In this document: piece by piece, positions 1-5,194 of the stretch
How the letters are laid out: the number at the start of each line of letters is the position of its first letter
How positions within the stretch are numbered: the stretch's first letter is position 1
NCBI GenBank assembly: GCA_035627675.1
Contig: DASPLH010000096.1
Location: 1-9,121, forward strand
Source of the DNA: DASPLH01 sp035627675
Lineage (GTDB): Bacteria > Acidobacteriota > Terriglobia > Terriglobales > Acidobacteriaceae
Reading direction: 5' to 3'
Length of the DNA: 9,121 nt
Notes under the pieces: model-generated
Told to the model about the DNA's origin: nothing
Databases searched by the model: none
What the model saw: the letters and a program-made list of their open reading frames with translations, nothing else
Made by a program: the position numbers and the translations under genes

Positions 1-1
1 G

Positions 2-265
2 GCAAAGCGACACGGCTGGACCGAGGACCAGATCGACAACCTCGCCGATTTCCGCACGCGCGACGATTTCACCCCGGCCGAAAGGGCTGCGCTCGAACTC
101 GCCGAACGCGAGACCTCGAACCCGCACTCGGTTGACGACCAACTCTGGAATGAACTGAAGAAGCACTACGACGACGGTCAGATTATCGAACTCGCGGCTG
201 CCATAGGGTTGTTCAACTACTTCAACCGCTTCAACGACGTGCTCAAGATGGAGCCGACCAAGTGA
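2..265 (+). CDS. AhpD-like / carboxymuconolactone decarboxylase family protein, C-terminal part (5' end outside window)
   Basis: The window opens inside this reading frame, leaving the last 87 residues and a TGA stop. The visible part is soluble and alpha-helical. Its end, with GLFNYFNRFND followed by a short tail finishing in MEPTK, is the C-terminal helix pattern I associate with the AhpD-like/carboxymuconolactone-decarboxylase fold, whose members are often annotated as peroxidase-related. The catalytic CxxC helix found in AhpD-type members would lie upstream, so it cannot be told whether this copy is a thiol peroxidase or a decarboxylase relative. The stop overlaps the GTG start of the next gene in GTGA, so the two genes are probably translationally coupled. 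Family assignment rests on recall of the terminal motif; the substrate is unknown. Confidence 0.7.
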   Translation, partial: AKRHGWTEDQIDNLADFRTRDDFTPAERAALELAERETSNPHSVDDQLWNELKKHYDDGQIIELAAAIGLFNYFNRFNDVLKMEPTK

Positions 266-750
266 AGACCTGCCGGGCCTTGGGCCTCACCGTGTTGTTT
301 CTGCTCTCGACCGCAACCCTGCTCACGGCGGCAAAAGCAAAAGACAAGCCCATTCCCTCCTCCGAATGTATCTCCATCAGCGAGGTCGGAGACCGCATCG
401 GCGAGCGCGTCTGCGTCCGCGCCACGCTGCTGTACGTCAGCACGGCTCGTACCGGGACAACGTTTCTCAACTTCTGCGAAGACCGAAACATCTGCCCATT
501 CGTTGCCGTGGTCTTCGCGCGCGATCTCGACGATGTGGGTGATCTCACAAAGCTGAAAGGGCGAACCATCGAGTTGGAAGGGCGGTTGAAGGACTACAAG
601 GGACAGCCCGAAATCGTCATCCGCGACCGCAAGCAGCTTCGCGGAAACGCAGACCTGCCGGCGCTGCCCGCCGAGTTCGGCGCCGAGCGCGGCAAAGCCA
701 CCAACCTGGGACAGTATCCGCGCGACCGCAGCCGCGGGAGAGCGTGGTGA
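262..750 (+). CDS. Small exported OB-fold protein
   Basis: This 162-residue protein starts at a GTG that overlaps the upstream stop by 4 bases. An N-terminal signal peptide is clear: basic start, hydrophobic stretch at about residues 7-22, then AAKAKD. The mature part resembles an OB-fold of the exported nucleic-acid-binding-like type: GERVCVRATL (47-56), GTTFLNF (65-71), a VAVVF strand, then LKGRTIELEGRL and YKGQPEIVI, the usual OB strand series. Four cysteines fall in the mature region (C36, C51, C72, C78), which would allow two disulfides in the periplasm. The last roughly 40 residues are polar and probably disordered. The stop TGA lies inside the first bases of repeat element A (GGTGAGG). 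Nucleic-acid binding is only a family label; an exported protein may bind something else. Confidence 0.75.
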   Translation: MKTCRALGLTVLFLLSTATLLTAAKAKDKPIPSSECISISEVGDRIGERVCVRATLLYVSTARTGTTFLNFCEDRNICPFVAVVFARDLDDVGDLTKLKGRTIELEGRLKDYKGQPEIVIRDRKQLRGNADLPALPAEFGAERGKATNLGQYPRDRSRGRAW

Positions 751-814
751 GGATTTTCGGATTTTCGGATTGTCGGATTGTCGGATTTTCGAATTCCCGG
801 AATTGAGGAATCCG
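751..814 (+). repeat. Octamer tandem array, left arm of element A (8 units)
   Basis: Eight consecutive 8-base units run without a break: GGATTTTC, GGATTTTC, GGATTGTC, GGATTGTC, GGATTTTC, GAATTCCC, GGAATTGA, GGAATCCG. The first five fit GGATTKTC exactly; the last three, nearest the core, have decayed. Confidence 0.9.
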
Positions 815-816
815 GT

Positions 817-951
817 CACCACAGAGACGCAGAGGCACCGAGAAAAGCGACTGAAGAGCTAAGTGCTCATCGCGGGACCCGCAGATTTGGTCAGACCAAT
901 CCCGGATCGCCCCCCTTGTTTTCATCTCTGTGTCTCTGTGCCTCTGTGGTG
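817..951. repeat. Inner inverted repeat of element A (CACCACAGAG ... CTCTGTGGTG)
   Basis: The left copy at 817-846 starts CACCACAGAG and ends GAGAAAA. The right copy at 919-951 read on the reverse strand starts CACCACAGAGG and ends GAGATGAAAA. The ends match well; the middles share CAGAG and CAC words with a 3-base length difference. This is the inner stem of the larger palindrome. Spurious reading frames across it give peptides such as QRHRDTE, which should not be annotated as proteins. Confidence 0.8.
856..901. repeat. Cluster of three short palindromes in the core of element A
   Basis: Three inverted repeats follow one another: GAGC/GCTC with a 5-base loop (856-868); GCGGG-A-CCCGC (872-882); and TTGGTC-A-GACCAA (887-899), which extends with one bulged T to GATTTGGTC...GACCAATC (884-901). 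The second and third have single-base centres, so they look more like symmetric protein-binding or cleavage sites in DNA than RNA stem-loops. Function unknown. Confidence 0.6.
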
Positions 952-969
952 AGAAGCCTCTGTGGTGAG
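941..969. repeat. Direct repeat CCTCTGTGGTGAG, two copies
   Basis: An exact 13-base word occurs at 941-953 and 957-969, a period of 16 bases. The second copy has no partner in the left arm. It makes up for the smaller number of octamers on this side, so that both arms come to 101 bases. Confidence 0.85.
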
Positions 970-972
970 CTA

Positions 973-1011
973 ACAAATCCGACAATCCGAACATCCGTCA
1001 ATTCGAAAATC
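973..1011 (-). repeat. Octamer tandem array, right arm of element A (5 units)
   Basis: Read on the reverse strand from 1011 towards 973 the units are (G)GATTTTC with its first G replaced by A, GAATTGAC, GGATGTTC, GGATTGTC and GGATTTGT. They keep an 8-base period and the GGATTKTC consensus of the left arm, with more substitutions. Confidence 0.85.
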
Positions 1012-2158
1012 TCCTCACCTCTTCCAGGCTGTACTTCGTCCCGCGCCACACAACTCCTCCCTGCCACAGCGTGACTGCGATAGAGCGGAGGAAGGTGTAC
1101 GTCAGCACCACCGCCGCCAGCGGATGCAGCGCGGCGTACGCCATTGACACTCGCGAGCGCCGTGCCGATTGCGCGTACGACCAAAGCAATGAACCCAAGG
1201 CGACGGCATACGGCACGCGGCTCCATCCGGAAGAGGCCAGCGTTCCCGCCCACGGACCCAACTGCATCGCTGCCAGCGCCGCCGTCACGAACAACGCGTA
1301 CGCGGTGTTGTACTTCATCTCGGCGAAAACATTTTTCGTCAAATTGTTCACGACTCCGTTCGCGCCTTCTGCCCACCGCACGCGGATCAGATCGTGTCCG
1401 AACACCGCGCGCTGCGCAAACCCGTGGCGCTTGATCTCCTCACCCAGCCGCATGTCGTCCACGATGGCCAGCCTGAGCCGCTCGTATCCGCCCATCACCT
1501 CATACGCGGTTCTGCGCACAAGGTTGAACGCGCCTACGCCAATCGAGTCTTTCGCCTTCGGGTCAGCAACCTTCCACGGCCTGTGGGCGAAGATGAAAAG
1601 GCTCTGGAAGAAGCTGACCAGCAAGCGCTCGCCAGGGGCTTCCATGATGACCGTCGGCAGCAGCACCAGGTGGTCGGCGCGCTCGCGCTCCGCATAGGCA
1701 ACCGCTCGCCGCAGCGCATCCCTGCGATGCACGACGTCGGCATCGGTGAACAGCAGCCACTCGCCCTCCGCCTCACTCGCGCCGAGGTGCATGGCGTGCG
1801 TCTTGCCGAGCCATCCCGCCGGAAGCGACGCGATGTGCCGCGCGCGCATGCGCCCCGCACTCTCGCCGGCAACGCGGTCGAGGATCGCACCGGTCGAGTC
1901 GGTTGACCGGTCATCGAGGGCAATCACTTCAAGATTGGGATATTCGATTGCCAGCAGAGAGCGCGCGGCCTGTTCAATGGACGCCGCCTCATCCTTCGCC
2001 GGGACGATGATGCTGACCCGTGGCCCTGAGAAATCCTCCGCAGGAATAAACTCCGGCTTCGCGATATCCGGGACCGTGCGCATTCCGGCGGCGCCCGCGA
2101 CCGCGTGCCACACCCACACCGCTGCGAGCGCCAACCCTGCATACAGCGGAACGTTCAC
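998..2158 (-). CDS. Membrane-anchored family 2 glycosyltransferase (CrtQ/HpnB-like)
   Basis: The 386-residue protein starts at GTG 2158-2156, overlapping the stop of the MFS gene in GTGA; the open frame continues upstream to 2683, but that stretch is antisense-free overlap with MFS coding sequence and carries no glycosyltransferase motif. A membrane segment lies at about residues 5-25. The GT-A domain follows: VSIIVPAKDEA (48-58), DDRSTDST (82-89), WLGK (116-119), TDADV (138-142, the metal-binding DxD), D233-D234 in a VDDMRLGEE motif where a catalytic base is expected, and RVRW (258-261), a loose form of the QxxRW motif of processive enzymes. Two to four hydrophobic helices fill the C-terminal third. 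The set resembles carotenoid/diapolycopene (CrtQ) and hopanoid-associated (HpnB) glycosyltransferases, so a polyisoprenoid or lipid acceptor is plausible but unproven. The last residues (about EVRRFSN) and the stop are encoded by the right arm of element A. Confidence 0.9.
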   Translation of the reverse strand: MNVPLYAGLALAAVWVWHAVAGAAGMRTVPDIAKPEFIPAEDFSGPRVSIIVPAKDEAASIEQAARSLLAIEYPNLEVIALDDRSTDSTGAILDRVAGESAGRMRARHIASLPAGWLGKTHAMHLGASEAEGEWLLFTDADVVHRRDALRRAVAYAERERADHLVLLPTVIMEAPGERLLVSFFQSLFIFAHRPWKVADPKAKDSIGVGAFNLVRRTAYEVMGGYERLRLAIVDDMRLGEEIKRHGFAQRAVFGHDLIRVRWAEGANGVVNNLTKNVFAEMKYNTAYALFVTAALAAMQLGPWAGTLASSGWSRVPYAVALGSLLWSYAQSARRSRVSMAYAALHPLAAVVLTYTFLRSIAVTLWQGGVVWRGTKYSLEEVRRFSN

Positions 2159-3408
2159 CCCTGGCGATCTCCCGCGGGAATTTCCGGCGCGAACCTCATT
2201 CCAAGGAACAACACGATGGCCGACAAGGCCACCGCCATGCTGGCCGCGACAAATGCCATTTGCAGATTGCTCTTGTCGGAGATGTATCCCATGAGTGTCG
2301 GCGAGAACGCATCGCCCAGTAGATGGATGGTGAACAGGTTGACGGCGACGGCCGTGGCGCGGATCTTTGCGCTGACGGAATTCACCAGCGCGGCATTCAA
2401 CGGCGCCGTGTTGAGCAGCAGGAAAAACTCTCCGACGAAGATCGCCGGATACATCGGCCAGCCGGTAAAGAACACCGCAACGAGAATCGCCGGCAGAGCC
2501 AAAGCCATGCCGATGCCGGACACGAGGTAGTAGGCCCCGCGATGCCGCCGCAGGTAGCGGTCGCCCAGCCAACCTCCGAGCAGCGTTGCGAAGATGCCGC
2601 TCACCAGCGTCATCCCGCCGAAGATCTGGTTGGCGGTGTTCAGTGGCACGTCCCGCACGCGCGAAAGGAACGTCGGCATCCACACCTGCATGCCGCCCAC
2701 GGCGAAGGTCATCATCGCCATACCGAGGCTCGCCGTCCAGAAAGCGCCGTTGCGCGTAAGCCCCTTCAGGCTGTCGCGCTCGAAGCTGTGGGCCAGGTGG
2801 TCGGACGCGCCCCGCTGCGGTTCCGGAATCAGGAACAAGCCAAACGCAAGAACGAATCCGGGGATCGCTCCGACGAGGAACGGCGCACGCCAGCCGTAGT
2901 GGTGTCCGATGTATCCACCCATCAGGTATCCGATGGCCGTTCCCACAGGTATGGCGAGGTAGAAGATCGACAACACCCGCGCCCGACGATGCTCAGGGAA
3001 CATGTCCGACAGGAACGCCGGCGCGATCGTCACGAACGACGCCTCGCCGATCCCAACGATCGTGTGCCGGATCAGCAGGTCCTGGAAGTTGTGCGTCACC
3101 GCCGTCAGCAGGGTCGCCGCGCTCCACACGAGCGCCCCTGCGGCCATGATGCCGCGTCGCGGCCAACGGTCGGCCATCACCCCTATGAATGGGGCCGTGA
3201 ACATGTACACGAAGAAGAAGGCCGAGGTCAGGAACCCAAACTCGGCGTCCGAGCGGCGGAACTCCGCCTGCACCAGCGGCTGCACGGCAAACAGGACGGA
3301 GCGGTCAATGTAGTTGAAGAGGTTGAGCGCCGTCAGCAGCAGGAGCGCCCCCCTGGCCCAACGCGCGGAGTGATGTTGCGGAGTATGGGTGACGTCGTTC
3401 GCTGGCAC
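2155..3408 (-). CDS. MFS transporter, Spinster-like
   Basis: This 417-residue integral membrane protein has the twelve hydrophobic segments and central loop expected of the major facilitator superfamily. Diagnostic residues: NYIDR in helix 1 (32-36), the loop motif GVMADRWPRR (76-85), and R114 with GIGEASF (119-125) in helix 4. The helix 1 Asp and helix 4 Arg/Glu pattern fits Spinster (Spns)-type carriers, which in animals export lysolipids and sphingosine-1-phosphate and have bacterial relatives. The true substrate here is unknown. GTG 3408 is preferred as start; an in-frame TTG at 3435 would add nine residues encoded by element B. No ribosome binding site precedes either. The stop overlaps the glycosyltransferase start, so the pair forms a coupled operon. 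Confidence 0.9.
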   Translation of the reverse strand: MPANDVTHTPQHHSARWARGALLLLTALNLFNYIDRSVLFAVQPLVQAEFRRSDAEFGFLTSAFFFVYMFTAPFIGVMADRWPRRGIMAAGALVWSAATLLTAVTHNFQDLLIRHTIVGIGEASFVTIAPAFLSDMFPEHRRARVLSIFYLAIPVGTAIGYLMGGYIGHHYGWRAPFLVGAIPGFVLAFGLFLIPEPQRGASDHLAHSFERDSLKGLTRNGAFWTASLGMAMMTFAVGGMQVWMPTFLSRVRDVPLNTANQIFGGMTLVSGIFATLLGGWLGDRYLRRHRGAYYLVSGIGMALALPAILVAVFFTGWPMYPAIFVGEFFLLLNTAPLNAALVNSVSAKIRATAVAVNLFTIHLLGDAFSPTLMGYISDKSNLQMAFVAASMAVALSAIVLFLGMRFAPEIPAGDRQG

Positions 3409-3416
3409 GCGCCGCG

Positions 3417-3446
3417 AGTGTAACAAAAGCAGCAATCAGCAGTCAG
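3417..3446 (-). promoter_or_regulatory. Possible promoter of the MFS-glycosyltransferase operon
   Basis: On the reverse strand TACACT (3422-3417), preceded by TG at 3425-3424 as an extended -10, is followed 8 bases later by GTG 3408. CTGACT (3446-3441), four of six matches to TTGACA, sits 18 bases upstream inside the CAGCAGT array of element B. Transcription would begin near 3410, giving an almost leaderless message. Recognised by eye only. Confidence 0.3.
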
Positions 3447-3485
3447 CAGTCAGCATGCAGTCGGCGGTCGTCGGTGGTCGGTCGG
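3430..3485 (+). repeat. Heptamer tandem array, left arm of element B (8 units)
   Basis: Eight 7-base units run without a break: CAGCAAT, CAGCAGT, CAGCAGT, CAGCATG, CAGTCGG, CGGTCGT, CGGTGGT, CGGTCGG. The outer units are CAGCAGT-like; the inner ones drift to a CGGTSGK form that has no mirror image in the right arm. Confidence 0.9.
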
Positions 3486-3590
3486 CTGCCTTCATGAGAG
3501 CACAAAGGCGGAGCCTTGCCTGGTCCGATCTCTCAAGAAGAAGCATGAGTCCGTGATTCCTCTGCATCCGGTGATCAAGACAAGGCCTTC

Positions 3591-3625
3591 GTCACTGAAT
3601 GCTGACTGCTGAATGCTGACTGCTG
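3591..3625 (-). repeat. Heptamer tandem array, right arm of element B (5 units)
   Basis: Read on the reverse strand from 3625 the units are CAGCAGT, CAGCATT, CAGCAGT, CAGCATT and CAGTGAC. The strict 7-base period matches the outer half of the left arm, again with the decayed unit nearest the core. Confidence 0.9.
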
Positions 3626-3628
3626 CTT

Positions 3629-4039
3629 TTATCTCTCCGGCCTTGGCCAACGAGCTACCACCGTTGTCCCGATTCCGCCGCGCGGACGGAACACGCCGCG
3701 CACCTCGGCCCAGATCGGCTTCGTCGCCTTCACCACGTCTTCAAGGATCTGGTTGACCGCGTTCTCCTGGAAGATACCGAGATTGCGGTATTCATTAATG
3801 TATTCCTTGAGGGATTTCAGCTCAAAGCAGTGCTGGTCCGGCATATACCTGATCCACACGGTGCCGAAATCCGGCAGCCCGGTCTTCGGGCATACCGAGG
3901 TGAATTCAGGGATATCGATCTCGATCTCGTATCCCGGGAACTGGTTCGCGAAGGTCTCGATCTCCGGAAACGCATGATCGAGTCCGGCTCTGGCGTGATC
4001 GGGCGTGTAGCCCAGTCTCGTCGCTTCGTTGAGTGGCAT
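3629..4039 (-). CDS. queF: NADPH-dependent 7-cyano-7-deazaguanine reductase QueF (short, type I)
   Basis: QueF reduces the nitrile preQ0 to the amine preQ1 with two NADPH in the cytoplasm, a step in making queuosine for the tRNA wobble position. The 136-residue length fits the single-domain tunnelling-fold form. TSVCPKTGLPDFG carries the nucleophilic Cys (C50) that forms the thioimide with preQ0 and the acid Asp (D57). ELKSLK (73-78) is the QueF signature linked to NADPH binding. E92 fits the conserved substrate-recognising Glu, but the preceding residue is Gln (Q91) where the Bacillus enzyme has His. An in-frame TAG lies five codons upstream, so ATG 4039 is the first possible ATG start; it has no ribosome binding site. 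No other queuosine gene is in the window. The TAA stop overlaps the edge of element B. Confidence 0.95.
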   Translation of the reverse strand: MPLNEATRLGYTPDHARAGLDHAFPEIETFANQFPGYEIEIDIPEFTSVCPKTGLPDFGTVWIRYMPDQHCFELKSLKEYINEYRNLGIFQENAVNQILEDVVKATKPIWAEVRGVFRPRGGIGTTVVARWPRPER

Positions 4040-4045
4040 GTATTG

Positions 4046-4051
4046 ATACTA
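4046..4051 (-). promoter_or_regulatory. Possible -10 element of queF, leaderless arrangement
   Basis: On the reverse strand TAGTAT (4051-4046) is followed by six bases and then ATG. A start point 7 bases beyond the hexamer would fall on the A of the start codon. There is no Shine-Dalgarno sequence and no convincing -35 in the GC-rich DNA upstream. Confidence 0.35.
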
Positions 4052-4092
4052 ACCCGCCGCAGCCGCCGCTCGCCAACCGGCGGAGCGGAAGG

Positions 4093-4122
4093 TGCCCACT
4101 CCCCGCCCGGCGTTTGTGGGCA
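4093..4122 (-). terminator. Weak hairpin downstream of the YihY gene
   Basis: TGCCCAC (4093-4099) can pair with GTGGGCA (4116-4122) around a 16-base loop, 19 bases past the YihY-family stop. No T-run follows on the reverse strand, so intrinsic termination is doubtful. Confidence 0.2.
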
Positions 4123-4140
4123 AGGATTGGTGGCAACCGG

Positions 4141-5055
4141 CTAGGCCGCCACATCCGCCTGGTCGGCTTCCGTAGCCCCGTGTCTCGGCCTGACCTTCTT
4201 CGGCGGAGCCTGCTTGAGCGGCAGAGTTCCCTCGCCGCTTACCTGTAGCAGTTCGGAGTTGATCTCGGCCCCCACCAGGATCGCGAACGCCGACCAGTAG
4301 CACCACACCATCAGCGCGATCGCCGCCCCCAGCGTTCCATACGTCTTGTTGAAGTTCGCAAACTGCTGGAAGTAGATGCCGAGCAGGTACGACAGGGCCA
4401 GCCAGCCCGCGACGCCGATCACGGCGCCGGGCAGGCTGCACCTGAACTTTTGCTTGACGTTGGGAGCAAGAAAGTACAGCCCCTCGACGGCCGCGATGAT
4501 GAAGGCGGTGGAGAGCGTCCATCGGATGTATGGCCAAACCGCGGCGAAGAAGGCGGAAAGGTGCAGCTTTCCGGCGACCCACCCGCCGAAGGCAGGCCCC
4601 ACCAGCATGGCCAGCAGCGCAAACAGCATCAGGCCTCCCACGAGGAAGGTAAGCGCTATCGCCAGCAGGCGAGTCTTCCAGTAGGGACGCGTTTCAGGAA
4701 CGTCGTAAGCCACGTTCAGTGCCTCGATCATCGCCGCGAACCCGCTGGATGCCGCCCAGACGGTTCCCAGCAGACCAAACGAGAGGAATGCTCCGCGGTT
4801 CGGAGTGATCACGTCCGTGAGGATTTGCGACACCAACGCCCAGCTCTCCGGGGGCAGGTATTCGGAGATGAAATTCAGGCTCTGTTCCCACAGGTTCGGA
4901 ACCGGCAGAAACCCGATTACCGACGCCAGCGCGATCATGGCCGGAAACAGACTCAGGACGAAGTAGTACGAAAGCCCCGCCGCGAACGCGAGCGTGTGGT
5001 TGTTGTCGATATCCTGGTAGGTCCGCACCAGAACGGCTTTCCACCGCTTGTACAT
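4141..5055 (-). CDS. YihY/virulence factor BrkB family inner-membrane protein
   Basis: The 304-residue protein has the family layout: a short basic N-terminus, then LAFAAGLSYYFVLSLFPAMIAL (about residues 22-43), the hallmark first helix, a periplasmic loop, and about five further hydrophobic segments ending in a helix with MVWCYWSAFAILVGAEIN. A loop LAPNVKQKFR between late helices and NKTYGTLGAAIALM are also typical. A polar tail of about 35 residues, rich in Lys, Arg and Pro, lies outside the membrane. The family was once annotated as ribonuclease BN, which is wrong; its molecular role is still unsettled and it is often called a transporter. GGAG stands 7 bases before ATG 5055, the best ribosome binding site in this half of the window. 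It is divergent from the efflux operon, with 139 bases between the two starts. Confidence 0.92.
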   Translation of the reverse strand: MYKRWKAVLVRTYQDIDNNHTLAFAAGLSYYFVLSLFPAMIALASVIGFLPVPNLWEQSLNFISEYLPPESWALVSQILTDVITPNRGAFLSFGLLGTVWAASSGFAAMIEALNVAYDVPETRPYWKTRLLAIALTFLVGGLMLFALLAMLVGPAFGGWVAGKLHLSAFFAAVWPYIRWTLSTAFIIAAVEGLYFLAPNVKQKFRCSLPGAVIGVAGWLALSYLLGIYFQQFANFNKTYGTLGAAIALMVWCYWSAFAILVGAEINSELLQVSGEGTLPLKQAPPKKVRPRHGATEADQADVAA

Positions 5056-5176
5056 CTGGGAACTCCGAAACTATAGTCCGACGCTTACGTTATCTAAGAT
5101 GACAACTATCGCGATGGAGGCTGGTCACGGCGCAAGGCGGCGGTGTACATCTCCGGGAGCATGCGCGCCGGTAATT

Positions 5177-5182
5177 TATACT
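5177..5182 (+). promoter_or_regulatory. Possible -10 element of the efflux operon
   Basis: TATACT sits in a short AT-rich stretch (5172-5182) 12 bases before the first ATG of the adaptor gene. The hexamer at the expected -35 place is poor (CGGGAG). Transcription from here would leave a leader of about 6 bases, and no Shine-Dalgarno sequence precedes the ATG. Confidence 0.4.
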
Positions 5183-5194
5183 TAGTCCTCTTAC

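Larger units (their letters stand above)
746..1019. repeat. Palindromic element A (274 bp inverted repeat with tandem-octamer arms)
   Basis: Two arms of 101 bases each (746-846 and, on the reverse strand, 1019-919) face one another around a 72-base core (847-918). Read inward, both arms carry the same modules in the same order: GGTGAGG, a tandem array of GGATTKTC-like octamers, a CACCACAGAGG block, CAGAG-rich sequence, and a terminal AAAA. The arms match by module rather than base for base. The element separates two convergent genes and provides the stop codons of both. No target-site duplication is obvious and no transposase is nearby. It could fold into a long imperfect hairpin in RNA from either direction and so act as a bidirectional terminator. 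CAGAG-rich blocks of this kind are familiar from intergenic repeats of environmental bacteria, including Acidobacteriota; that is recall, not a search. Confidence 0.85.
3425..3630. repeat. Palindromic element B (206 bp inverted repeat with tandem-heptamer arms)
   Basis: The terminal 32 bases at 3425-3456 and the reverse complement of 3599-3630 agree at 30 of 32 positions. Both begin AAAAGCAGCA and continue as tandem CAGCAGT-like heptamers. Between them lies a core with no recognised gene; it includes a small hairpin AAGGC-GGA-GCCTT near 3506-3518. The element fills the gap between queF and the MFS gene. Its right arm ends on the last two bases of the queF stop codon (TAA, 3631-3629), and its left arm starts 17 bases before the MFS start codon. 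No transposase or clear target-site duplication is visible. It differs in sequence from element A but shares its plan. Confidence 0.85.

Noticed and set aside
751..1011. CRISPR-like array
   Set aside because: Units are contiguous 8-mers with no spacers, and no cas gene is present.
617..1376. Reading frames across element A on both strands (giving QRHRDTE-like peptides)
   Set aside because: They translate repeat units, have no ribosome binding site and overlap real genes. Such peptides are a known kind of false annotation from CAGAG-rich repeats.
2159..2683. N-terminal extension of the glycosyltransferase frame to 561 residues
   Set aside because: The extra part lies wholly within MFS coding sequence and has no membrane or glycosyltransferase motif; the GTGA overlap gives a natural start at 2158.
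2323..3423. Long open frame antisense to the MFS gene
   Set aside because: Composition is His/Arg/Glu-rich shadow coding typical of GC-rich antisense frames, while the opposite strand encodes a clear MFS protein.
3409..3435. TTG start at 3435 for the MFS protein
   Set aside because: It would add nine residues coded partly by element B, has no ribosome binding site, and removes nothing needed from the GTG start. Not fully excluded.
3487..3610. Small open frames in the core of element B
   Set aside because: Short, no recognisable product, no ribosome binding site; the frame runs into the repeat arm.
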